Part shown: positions 8,210-16,880 of the stretch, piece by piece
How the letters are laid out: the number at the start of each line of letters is the position of its first letter
Position numbering within the stretch: the stretch's first letter is position 1
NCBI GenBank assembly: GCA_902789365.1
Contig: CADANQ010000022.1
Span: 1-35,542, forward strand
Length of the DNA stretch: 35,542 bases
Source of the DNA: an uncultured Eubacteriales bacterium
Lineage (GTDB): Bacteria > Bacillota > Clostridia > Christensenellales > Aristaeellaceae
Direction: 5' to 3'
Notes under the pieces: generated by a model
The model's database searches: none
The model's input: the letters and a program-made list of their open reading frames with translations, nothing else
Told to the model about the DNA's origin: nothing
Program-made: the position numbers and the translations under genes

Positions 8210-8238
8210 TTGAAAAAAAACACACCCTGGGCTATGAT
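8210..8238 (+). promoter_or_regulatory. Promoter of the diaminopimelate decarboxylase-family gene
   Basis: TTGAAA (8210-8215), 17 nt and TATGAT (8233-8238). The predicted start near 8245 leaves a 46-nt leader with GAGGAA before the ATG at 8291, and rules out the longer reading frame that opens at 8177. Confidence 0.7.
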
Positions 8239-8290
8239 GGGCATGCGCTGTCCCATGAGGAGAGCAGCCAACGACGAAAGAGGAACCGCC

Positions 8291-9526
8291 ATGCCGAATT
8301 TCTCCCTGCCGGACGACGTATTTGTCCGGGCAGCCGACACGTTCCCCACCCCGTTTCACCTGTACGACGAGGCGGGCATCCGTTCGGCCATCCGCGATGT
8401 GAAGGAGGCCTTTGCCTGGGCCCCCGCCTTCCGTGAATATTTTGCCGTCAAGGCCCTGCCCAATCCGCGGGTGCTGGAGATCTTCCGTTCGGAAAACTGC
8501 GGGCTGGACTGCTCCAGCCTGTGTGAGCTGATTCTGGCCCAAAGGGGCGGTTTTTCCGGTAAGGAGATCATGTTCTCGGCCAACGCCATGCCTCCCGATG
8601 AATATACCCTTGCCCGGGAGATGGGGGCGGTCATCAACCTGGACGACCTGACCGACATCGACACGCTCCTCTCCCACGGCGGCGTCCCGGAGGAGATCTG
8701 CCTCCGCTTCAACCCCGGGGGCGAGCTCAGGGGCGGCTCCGCCATCATGGGCCAGCCCGGGGAAAGCAAATACGGCATGACCCGTCCCCAGCTTTCCCAG
8801 GCGCTGGGAAGGCTGAAGGCCCTGGGCGCGAAACGGTTCGGCCTGCATGCCCTGCTGGCCTCAAACTCCATCGACCGGGAATACTACCCGACCCTGGCCC
8901 GGCTGCTTTTCACCGTGGGAAGGGACCTGAGCGCGGAATGCGGCCTGCCCCTTTCCTTTGTCAACCTGTCGGGCGGCATCGGCATCCCCTACCGTCCGGA
9001 GGAGAAGCCCAACGACATCCGCGCCATCGGGAACGCGGTCAGGAAGGTCTATGAGGAAATCTTCGGTCCCGTCTCGTCCTCCGGCCCCGCCATCTGCACC
9101 GAGATGGGACGGTTCATGACCGGTCCCTACGGGTGGCTTGTGACCCGGGCCGTCCACGAAAAAAAGATCTACAAGGATTACATCGGCGTGGACGCCTGCG
9201 CCAGCTGCCTGATGCGCCCGGCCATGTACGGCGCCTACCACCATATCCACGTGGCGGGAAAAAGGGACAAAGCGCCCGACCATGTGTATGACGTGACCGG
9301 CGCACTGTGCGAAAACAACGATAAGTTCGCCTGGGACCGGCCGCTGCCCGAGATCGCCGTCGGCGACCTCATCATAATCCACGATACCGGCGCCCACGGC
9401 CTGGCCATGGGTTACCAGTACAACGGACGCCTCAGGTGCGCGGAAGTGCTTTTGAAGGAGAACGGGGAATTGCGCCTCATCCGCCGCGCCGAAACCCCCG
9501 AGGACTATTTCAGCACCCTCGTCTGA
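8291..9526 (+). CDS. lysA: Diaminopimelate decarboxylase-family PLP enzyme
   Basis: A 411-residue fold-type III PLP-dependent decarboxylase. The PLP lysine is Lys54 in YFAVKALPNP. Other family landmarks are CGLDCSS, a glycine-rich GGIGIP phosphate-binding loop, TEMGRFMTGPYG in place of the usual EPGR segment, and DACASCLMRPAMYGAYHHI, which supplies the active-site Cys region. The closest family I recall is the Clostridia diaminopimelate decarboxylase-family group with the same TEMGRFM and CENNDKFA signatures. The expected reaction is meso-diaminopimelate to lysine plus CO2, but ornithine/arginine or carboxynorspermidine-type substrates are not excluded. The ATG at 8291 has GAGGAA 5 nt upstream. 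It is likely monocistronic; no clear terminator follows. Confidence 0.88.
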   Translation: MPNFSLPDDVFVRAADTFPTPFHLYDEAGIRSAIRDVKEAFAWAPAFREYFAVKALPNPRVLEIFRSENCGLDCSSLCELILAQRGGFSGKEIMFSANAMPPDEYTLAREMGAVINLDDLTDIDTLLSHGGVPEEICLRFNPGGELRGGSAIMGQPGESKYGMTRPQLSQALGRLKALGAKRFGLHALLASNSIDREYYPTLARLLFTVGRDLSAECGLPLSFVNLSGGIGIPYRPEEKPNDIRAIGNAVRKVYEEIFGPVSSSGPAICTEMGRFMTGPYGWLVTRAVHEKKIYKDYIGVDACASCLMRPAMYGAYHHIHVAGKRDKAPDHVYDVTGALCENNDKFAWDRPLPEIAVGDLIIIHDTGAHGLAMGYQYNGRLRCAEVLLKENGELRLIRRAETPEDYFSTLV

Positions 9527-9550
9527 CGGACAACGGCCGCAAAAACATTC

Positions 9551-9581
9551 AAAATGCAATATTAAAACAGTGAAAATGCAA
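9551..9581. repeat. Direct repeat upstream of gdhA
   Basis: AAAATGCAA occurs at 9551-9559 and again at 9573-9581, exactly 22 bp apart (two helical turns), 30-60 bp upstream of the gdhA -35. The spacing suits an activator site, but no matching regulator is known here. Confidence 0.4.
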
Positions 9582-9610
9582 AACAGGCCCCTTTTTGGCG
9601 TTCCTTCCCC

Positions 9611-9640
9611 TTGCAAACAACGCCGGACCTGTCGTAAAAT
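9611..9640 (+). promoter_or_regulatory. gdhA promoter
   Basis: TTGCAA (9611-9616), an 18-nt spacer and TAAAAT (9635-9640), about 55 nt before the start codon. Confidence 0.6.
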
Positions 9641-9663
9641 TCAATGTACCGTTTATGGCATGA

Positions 9664-11034
<1,371 letters not shown>

Positions 11035-11056
11035 TCATTTTTACCGTATTTTTATC

Positions 11057-11086
11057 GGCGCCGGCATCCGCCGGCGCCTGTTTTTT
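11057..11086 (+). terminator. gdhA terminator
   Basis: A perfect 9-bp stem GGCGCCGGC/GCCGGCGCC (11057-11065, 11070-11078) with a 4-nt loop, followed by TGTTTTTT. Confidence 0.9.
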
Positions 11087-11099
11087 CCTATTACACTAA

Positions 11100-11467
11100 C
11101 CGCGCCGACCTGTTTGTGAACTGAACCCGAACGCTTTGGGGGCTTCTTCAGCCCCCAAACCCCCGAACCAGGGAGGTGACCTCCCTGGACCCACGATCTT
11201 CGTGGGATCCTGCTCCCGCTCCCGGACGGGCGGCGAAGCCGCCCACGGCGCGTGAAACGCGCCCGGAAAACAATGCGCAGCGCCCCGGGGAAAAGGCAAT
11301 CCTTTTCCCCGGGGCGCTGCGCTTGTTTTCCCTTGTCCGGGAGCTCAACCGGCGACACTGCCAAACAGGCGGGATCCGCCTGTTATCCGTGACCGGTCCC
11401 ATCGCCGATATGGGGTGCAGGGGCGAAAGCCCATGCCGCGGGGCCCGGGGCCGCGGAGGCCCCGGCG
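11100..11467. repeat. Chain of GC-rich hairpins between gdhA and the GH28 gene
   Basis: This gene-free stretch lies between two convergent genes and is built from at least seven successive inverted repeats. Stems include TTTGGGGGCT/AGCCCCCAAA, CCAGGGAGG/CCTCCCTGG, CCCACGA/TCGTGGG, GGGCGGC/GCCGCCC, GGCGCGT/ACGCGCC, a 31-bp stem (11265-11331) and AACAGGCGG/CCGCCTGTT. Some loops are GAA or TCT. There is no repeated unit of fixed sequence, so it is not a CRISPR array, and no reading frame has a ribosome site. The function is unknown; it resembles REP-like or mobile hairpin elements. Confidence 0.75.
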
Positions 11468-13060
11468 TCATTCCCCGTCCCGTTTCAGGCTGCCGACCTC
11501 CTCCGTTTCCACTTCGGGCCCCTCGATGCCGTTGAAGCGTGTGTTTTCGATCACCGCCTCGCGCACGTTCCTGAGGATCAGGCCGCGGCGGAAGCATTCC
11601 TCCACGCCCTCGGCCATAACGGGGACCATCGCCTTTCCGTCCGGGGCGAAATCAAAGGAGCAGTCCTTCAGCGTGACCTTTTCGCAGGGCATTTCCGGGA
11701 TCCCCAGGAAATAGCCGGCGCAGGCCTCGGCGTCAGCGGCGGTGACCCGTTCGAAAGTGAGAGACCCGATCCGCGGGGTGCGGTCGTCCACCGGAAGCTT
11801 TTCCCGGGTCTGCACATAGGGCGTGTGCCCGTCGGGATCACAGTAGTACATCGCGTTGCAGCAAAGCGGCGAGCGGACGCGCTCCATGCGGATATCCCGG
11901 AAGACGATGCCGTCGATAACGCCCTCTTTGCCGCGGCCCCGGCGGGTCTTGATCCTCAGGCCCCGGTCGGTGTGCCGCATCAGGCAGTGGGAGACCTCCA
12001 CGTCGTATACGCCGCCGGCCATTTCGCTGCCCACCGTCACGCCGCCGTGGCCGTCCTCCATCAGGCAATGGCAGATGCGGACGTGCCGTGTGGGGGTATG
12101 CCGGGTTGTCGCCATATAAATCTTCCCGGCCTTGATGGCGATGCAGTCGTCGCCAACCGAGAAATGCGCGCCGCACAGCAGCAGATTTTCGCAGCTTTCG
12201 GGATCAAAGCCGTCGGTATTGGGGCTGTCCGCCGGAGCGTTGACGCTGATGTCCAGGAATTTGAGATCCCGGCTGAAATAGGGCTGGATGTTCCACGCCG
12301 GAGAATTCCGGAAGGTCAGCCCGTGAACGACCACGTTTTCGGAGCGGCAAAGGAAGAAGAGCCGCGGCCGCCAGGCGCCCCTGCGGACCTTGGGATTCTT
12401 CCACCAGTCGCCCTCCCCGCCGTCCAGGACGCCGGGACCGGTAATCGCAACGTCCTTCACCTCCACGCCGGTGATCAGGGAGGCGAAGCTGTCCAGGGGA
12501 TTCCCTTCCCAGCTGCCCAGGTCCGTGTCGCCCTTTTCGTCCCAGTGGGGCGTCATGCCGGGCAGGACGGGAATCTGGGAACGGTCCGATATCAGCTTCA
12601 GCACCGCGCCGGAAGCGAAATCCAGGTGCAGGCCGCTTTTGAGGAAAACGGGACCCGTCAGGTAGGTGCCCGCGGGCAGGAAGACCCTGCCGCCCTCCGG
12701 ACAGCAGGCGATGGCCGCCTGGATGGCCGGGCCGTCGTTGTGCTTTCCGTCGCCCAGCGCGCCGAAGCGGCGGACGTCCATTGTGCATTTTTCATCCGCG
12801 GTGCGGAAAGCGATTTCCTCCGTTACGCCGTCCCCGAAGTCCGCGCGCAGGGAATACGGCGTATCCGGGAACAGGGCATAGAAGCTGAGGACCTTCCGGG
12901 AGGAGGTCTCCTTCCGGGGCGTCATCGGCATCCGGGGCCAGCGTTTTTTGCCGTCCGCGGTTTCCGAAAGGGTGTAAACATACGGTTTTTCGGTTTCGTA
13001 CAGGCCCGGCGCTTCGACAAGGACCACGGCGGACCGGGAGGAAACATGGAGAAGCTTCAT
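11468..13060 (-). CDS. Glycoside hydrolase family 28 (exo)polygalacturonase
   Basis: A 530-residue right-handed beta-helix enzyme that hydrolyses alpha-1,4-galacturonic linkages. An N-terminal fibronectin-like stretch (about 1-88) precedes the pectate-lyase-type entry motif DVRRFGALGDGKHNDG (95-110). All four GH28 signatures are present: NTDG (281-284), GDD (303-305), GHGG (337-340) and RIK (369-371), so the catalytic Asp residues and His/Arg/Lys are intact. There is no signal peptide, so it should act in the cytoplasm on imported oligogalacturonides, probably as an exo-enzyme. AAAGGAG lies 8 nt before the ATG, inside the end of the GH105 gene 4 nt away, so the two are co-transcribed. Its 3' end runs into the hairpin chain. 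Confidence 0.93.
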   Translation of the reverse strand: MKLLHVSSRSAVVLVEAPGLYETEKPYVYTLSETADGKKRWPRMPMTPRKETSSRKVLSFYALFPDTPYSLRADFGDGVTEEIAFRTADEKCTMDVRRFGALGDGKHNDGPAIQAAIACCPEGGRVFLPAGTYLTGPVFLKSGLHLDFASGAVLKLISDRSQIPVLPGMTPHWDEKGDTDLGSWEGNPLDSFASLITGVEVKDVAITGPGVLDGGEGDWWKNPKVRRGAWRPRLFFLCRSENVVVHGLTFRNSPAWNIQPYFSRDLKFLDISVNAPADSPNTDGFDPESCENLLLCGAHFSVGDDCIAIKAGKIYMATTRHTPTRHVRICHCLMEDGHGGVTVGSEMAGGVYDVEVSHCLMRHTDRGLRIKTRRGRGKEGVIDGIVFRDIRMERVRSPLCCNAMYYCDPDGHTPYVQTREKLPVDDRTPRIGSLTFERVTAADAEACAGYFLGIPEMPCEKVTLKDCSFDFAPDGKAMVPVMAEGVEECFRRGLILRNVREAVIENTRFNGIEGPEVETEEVGSLKRDGE

Positions 13061-13064
13061 TTGA

Positions 13065-14171
13065 TTACTCCTTTCCGGCGCGCAGGTATTCGCTCAGGGC
13101 CATCATAAAGGGACCCGTGCCCTTGGAATCGTCCTCGCATTTGGGTTCGCTCAGGTAGTATTCCGCACTGCCGTCCCTGGGCATGCCGCCGTCCGGCCCC
13201 TTGCCCAGGCCCGCCACCAGACAGATGTCCTTCAGGCTGAGGGAGCCGTCCGCGTTTTCGGTCAGCTTTTCCCTGAGCAGGCCCTCAAAGGCACGGATGC
13301 CGAAGGGCTTCGCCTTTTCCTCGCTGAGAACGCCCAGACGCACGCCCTTGAGGACGGCGTAGGCCACCATGGCGGTGCCGGAGGTCTCGGTATAATTGCC
13401 CTTCAGGTCCTTCCGGTCGATTACCTGATAGAACATACCGCTCTTTTCGTCGGCGTAGGGCAGGATGCCAGCCACGGCCTCCCTGAACAGGTCGATCAGC
13501 GCCCGGCGGTGCTCGTAAAGCTGCTCGTCAATCAGGTCGATGCAGTCGATGAGAGCCATCAGGTACCAGCCCATGGACCTCAGCCAGTAATTGGCGCTGC
13601 GGCCGGTCTCCTTATCGCACCAGAACTGGGCGCGGCTCTCGTCCCAGCCGTGGACGTAGAGGCCCGTCTCTTCGATGTAGAGGTTTTTGCGGACGTTTTT
13701 GAACTGGTTCACGATATCGCCGATCTGCGCCTTGCCGCCGAAGCGCATCTCATAGGCCGCGTAGAAGGGCTGGAGCATGTACAGCCCGTCCAGCCACACC
13801 TGCCAGGCGTAGCGCTCCTTGTGGAAGAAGTTTCCGCATTTGCACCTGGGGCAGTTGCGAACCCGCTCCATGCTCTGCTCGATGGCCGCGCGGTAGCGTC
13901 CGTCCCCGGTTTCGTCCAGGGCGAAGAACAGGGCCTTGGATGCGTTGATGGAATCGGTGGAGTACTGGCGGTAATCGAAATTGACGATGGACCCGAAGGG
14001 GCCCACGAACCTGTCGCAGTAGTTCACGACAAAATCCCGGTACTTTTTATCACCGGTCGCGGCGTACAGGTCGACACAGCCCACCAGGACGCAGCCGTCC
14101 TCATAATTCCAGTACTTTTTATAATCCTCGTATCCCTCAAGGAAGCGGTCGACGTATTCCAGTGCTTTCAT
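13065..14171 (-). CDS. GH105/GH88-type unsaturated glucuronyl/galacturonyl hydrolase
   Basis: A 368-residue (alpha/alpha)6-barrel enzyme of the YteR/YesR type, which removes the 4,5-unsaturated uronic acid from the non-reducing end of pectin-lyase products. The general acid/base is probably Asp128 in YAWQVWLDGLYMLQPF. Other family features are the aromatic SANYWLRSMGWYLMAL and TETSGTAMVAYAV segments. CPRCKC (107-112) is a cysteine-rich insert of unknown meaning. There is no signal peptide, so it acts in the cytoplasm. GGAGGG lies 9 nt before the ATG. It heads the GH105-GH28 pair. No clear promoter is seen in the 120 nt upstream, and a terminator stands between it and the transporter genes, so these enzymes may be made by read-through. 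Confidence 0.9.
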   Translation of the reverse strand: MKALEYVDRFLEGYEDYKKYWNYEDGCVLVGCVDLYAATGDKKYRDFVVNYCDRFVGPFGSIVNFDYRQYSTDSINASKALFFALDETGDGRYRAAIEQSMERVRNCPRCKCGNFFHKERYAWQVWLDGLYMLQPFYAAYEMRFGGKAQIGDIVNQFKNVRKNLYIEETGLYVHGWDESRAQFWCDKETGRSANYWLRSMGWYLMALIDCIDLIDEQLYEHRRALIDLFREAVAGILPYADEKSGMFYQVIDRKDLKGNYTETSGTAMVAYAVLKGVRLGVLSEEKAKPFGIRAFEGLLREKLTENADGSLSLKDICLVAGLGKGPDGGMPRDGSAEYYLSEPKCEDDSKGTGPFMMALSEYLRAGKE

Positions 14172-14291
14172 CGTTTTTCCCTCCGTTTTTTTAGATCCTT
14201 TTTCCCGGCAAGGAGCCGTGTATGCAAGGCGCTGTTTTTTGGTTCTTCGATAACGGCGGCAGATTAAAACCCGCTTTTGCGTCTTCTATTG

Positions 14292-14316
14292 AAAAGGAAC
14301 CGCGCGAAGCGGTTCC
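14292..14316 (-). terminator. Terminator after the first ATPase gene
   Basis: Past the ATPase stop, the minus strand forms GGAACCGC/GCGGTTCC (14296-14303, 14309-14316) with a 5-nt loop, followed by TTTTC. A smaller GGACG/CGTCC hairpin sits nearer the stop codon. The short T-run suggests partial termination, so the downstream GH105 and GH28 genes could still be reached. Confidence 0.65.
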
Positions 14317-14337
14317 TTATGACGGACGCGGCGTCCC

Positions 14338-15426
14338 TCAGTCAATGACCATTTCGGTTTCGGCATCGAAGAGATAGACCTTGTCCACCGGAATCATGAA
14401 TTTGTAAACGGAATCCATTTCGGGGATGCCGTCCGGCGCCACCTTCAGGATGACCCTGTGGGGACCGATGTTCATGTATACGTTGGCGTTGTCGCCCAGC
14501 ATCTCGGTGAGCTCCACATCGCCGTACAGCCTGTACGCGTTCTCAGCGTTTTCGCCGTTGTCCGGCACGCTGGCCTCGGGACGGAAGCCGACGATGATTT
14601 CCCTGCCCTCGTATTCGGCGATCTTATCGCCCATACGCTTTCTGAGATCCATCGCCTGCCCGTTCAGGTCGACCTTGCCGCCCTTGACGGGGAGGCGCAC
14701 AAAGTTCATGGGCGGCTCGCCGATGAACCCGGCCACAAACACGTTGCGGGGATTGAAGTAAACCTCCCGCGGGGTTCCAACCTGCTGGACGTAGCCGGCC
14801 TTCATGACCACGATCCTGTCGGCCATGGTCATGGCCTCCGTCTGGTCGTGGGTGACGTAGATGGTGCTGGCGCCGGTCTCCCTGTGGATCTGGGTAATCT
14901 CGGAGCGCATGGTCACGCGCTGCTTGGCGTCCAGGTTGGAAAGGGGCTCGTCCATCAGGAACACCCCCACCTTGCGGATGATGGAACGTCCGACGGCAAC
15001 TCTCTGGCGCTGACCGCCGGAAAGCGCCCTGGGCATCCGGTCCAGGTAATCCGTCAGGCCGAGAATCTTCGCGGTCTTGAAGACGCGGTTCTCAATCTCT
15101 TCCTCATCCACGCCCTGAAGGTTCAGTCCGAAGGCAAGGTTGTCAAAGACGGTCATGTTCGGGAACAGGGCGTAACTCTGGAACACCATCGAGATCCCTC
15201 TCTTGCGGGGGCCCCACTGGTTGGCCAATTGCCCGTCGATCAGGAATTCGCCCTTGCTGATGTCCTCCAGGCCCGCGATCATGCGAAGGGTGGTGGACTT
15301 TCCGCAGCCCGAGGGCCCGACGAAAACGATGAACTCGCCCTTTTCGATCTCAAGATTGAAATCATGCACCGCGTGGAAACCGTTGGGGTAGATCTTGTTG
15401 ATGTTCCTGAGCGTTAAATAAGCCAT
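14338..15426 (-). CDS. MsmX/UgpC-type sugar ABC transporter ATPase (copy 1)
   Basis: A 362-residue cytoplasmic ATPase that powers a carbohydrate importer. It has Walker A GPSGCGKST (37-45), Q-loop VFQSYALFP, signature LSGGQRQRVAVGR (135-147), Walker B VFLMDEPLSNLDA and H-loop YVTHDQTEAM. A C-terminal TOBE/OB regulatory domain (about 235-362) is of the MalK/UgpC type. The start is the ATG at 15426, with GGAGTTG about 7 nt upstream; the in-frame extension to 15468 lacks homology. The 199 nt upstream hold no gene, only a weak CCCGA/TCGGG hairpin at 15590-15607. A second ATPase of nearly identical layout is encoded at 16877-17953, so the importer may use a heterodimer or two alternates. Confidence 0.95.
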   Translation of the reverse strand: MAYLTLRNINKIYPNGFHAVHDFNLEIEKGEFIVFVGPSGCGKSTTLRMIAGLEDISKGEFLIDGQLANQWGPRKRGISMVFQSYALFPNMTVFDNLAFGLNLQGVDEEEIENRVFKTAKILGLTDYLDRMPRALSGGQRQRVAVGRSIIRKVGVFLMDEPLSNLDAKQRVTMRSEITQIHRETGASTIYVTHDQTEAMTMADRIVVMKAGYVQQVGTPREVYFNPRNVFVAGFIGEPPMNFVRLPVKGGKVDLNGQAMDLRKRMGDKIAEYEGREIIVGFRPEASVPDNGENAENAYRLYGDVELTEMLGDNANVYMNIGPHRVILKVAPDGIPEMDSVYKFMIPVDKVYLFDAETEMVID

Positions 15427-15625
15427 ATCTTTGCAACTCCTTTGCTTGGATTGGACCTGTTCCGGCACACCTCGGCGCGCTTGTCCCCGCCGGAAACGTA
15501 TTTTATCGCCTGGAATAAGAGCCGCGTCCGTAAAGGTTTTTCCGCCTTCACCGGCGCTCAGACATCATGAAAGTTCGCCTTTTCTCAAACCCGACTCTCT
15601 TATCGGGAAAACATGCACGTGCGAA

Positions 15626-16273
15626 TCACTTGAGCCCGTAATCCCTGCGGTCCCTGTCCCCGGGCTTCGGCCCGGCCTCCTCCATCGCGTCGCCCACGAT
15701 CCTGAAGATCAGGCGCTTGCAGCCCAGGAAAAGCATGTCCCAGGCCGTCAGGAACACCCCGAAAAGGATGGGCCCAACCCCGATGAAAACGGGTCCCCTG
15801 TTCAGACCGCCGTAGGTAAGCAGGACCAGGAACATCAGGAGAGTGGAATAGACCAGATTGAAAAACAGGGAAACGAACCTTTTTTTCGGGAACATCATCC
15901 AGCGGTCGTTTTCGCCCGGCCTCCTGGCATAGTAGCGAAAAATGTTGTTGACGATCAGGTCCGTGACGATGCCGTGGACCACGCCCATAATCACGATGGT
16001 ATCAACGGTGCTGATGCCGTACAGTCCCAGACCCCAGACAAAGAAGTAGCACATCATTCCGCCGAACCAGGCCTTGATCAGCGCCGCCTTCAGCCAGGGG
16101 GGCAGCTTCAGCTTGAATCCGGAACGGTATTTCCTCAGTTCTTCCGGGTCCACCGCCGGGGAATTGGTGACGTCCGCGTGGATCAGGTCGTCCACCGCTT
16201 TGGCGTGGCGGCTGAGCCTTGCCTCCATGTCCTTCGGCGGAACGTCCCGGGGGGGCTTGTCATTTTTACTCAT
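15626..16273 (-). CDS. Small membrane protein of the transport locus (215 residues)
   Basis: I do not recognise this family. The N-terminal ~65 residues are charged and proline-rich (PPRDVPPKDM) and probably cytoplasmic. Four hydrophobic segments follow, roughly 68-90, 92-112, 135-155 and 163-185, then a charged tail rich in Asp and Arg. It has no signal peptide and no catalytic motif. It lies between the two ATPase genes, after the 180-residue membrane protein and a hairpin at 16303-16330. Position and size suggest an accessory component of the ABC importer, but that is inference. Confidence 0.8.
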   Translation of the reverse strand: MSKNDKPPRDVPPKDMEARLSRHAKAVDDLIHADVTNSPAVDPEELRKYRSGFKLKLPPWLKAALIKAWFGGMMCYFFVWGLGLYGISTVDTIVIMGVVHGIVTDLIVNNIFRYYARRPGENDRWMMFPKKRFVSLFFNLVYSTLLMFLVLLTYGGLNRGPVFIGVGPILFGVFLTAWDMLFLGCKRLIFRIVGDAMEEAGPKPGDRDRRDYGLK

Positions 16274-16302
16274 GCGATCCTTACCGGCCGTTTCTTTCCC
16301 GT

Positions 16303-16330
16303 CCCGGGCGACAGGTTCCCGTCACCCGGG
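16303..16330 (-). promoter_or_regulatory. Intercistronic hairpin
   Basis: CCCGGGTGAC pairs with GTCGCCCGGG (minus strand, one G-U) around an 8-nt loop, between the 180- and 215-residue membrane protein genes. There is no T-run, so it more likely affects mRNA decay or read-through than acts as a full terminator. Confidence 0.55.
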
Positions 16331-16337
16331 GAGAAAC

Positions 16338-16880
16338 TCAGTCGTTACCCTCAATCTCGATGGCGGCCATATCGCTGTTGCCCTCGATTTTGACATTGGT
16401 GTTGATCTTGCGGAGCAGCTTGCCATACCAGGGAACCAGGACCGAAAGCGCCGCGCCGACGACAAGGATAATCCAATGCACGTTAAGCATGCTGCGCGTC
16501 GCCAGGATATAGGTTTCCTTGGTCGTATCCAGCTGGGATTTGGAATCGTTCAGGGCTTCCGCAATCTTGCCGATATATATAAAGTCGCACAGGACGATGA
16601 TCAGAATCATTCCCAGGGTCAGTCCGAGCATGATGTAAACCGGTTCCTTGCGGCGGGGATACGCGTTCATGAAGCAGACCATGGAAAGGACCGACAAAAG
16701 CATGGAAGCGAATTCCGCCAGGCCCATGTTGGGCTTGTTGATACGGGATGTGGTGTGTGAGATATTGGTGAGGTTGAAGGTATACACGATAAACGCCGCC
16801 AGCAGGACGAACATGGCAATCAGCGCCGGCTTGCGCTTGAGGGACACAAGCATTTTGCGCAGGACGTTCTTTTCACTCAT
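16338..16880 (-). CDS. Small membrane protein of the transport locus (180 residues)
   Basis: An unrecognised protein with four predicted membrane helices (about 18-37, 55-73, 80-104 and 134-155). It has a lysine/arginine-rich N-terminus, a soluble loop (about 105-132) and an acidic tail (IEGNSDMAAIEIEGND). Its ATG overlaps the stop of the second ATPase gene by 4 nt (ATGA), which points to translational coupling and to a shared complex. The layout is similar to the 166- and 196-residue proteins of the same locus, which may be distant relatives. No function can be assigned. Confidence 0.82.
   Translation of the reverse strand: MSEKNVLRKMLVSLKRKPALIAMFVLLAAFIVYTFNLTNISHTTSRINKPNMGLAEFASMLLSVLSMVCFMNAYPRRKEPVYIMLGLTLGMILIIVLCDFIYIGKIAEALNDSKSQLDTTKETYILATRSMLNVHWIILVVGAALSVLVPWYGKLLRKINTNVKIEGNSDMAAIEIEGND

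Noticed and set aside
11100-11467. CRISPR array
   Set aside because: The inverted repeats are all different, with no constant repeat, no regular spacers and no cas genes.
14172-14290. Separate promoter for the GH105-GH28 pair
   Set aside because: No -35/-10 pair with acceptable spacing could be found by eye, so read-through past the weak terminator is at least as likely.
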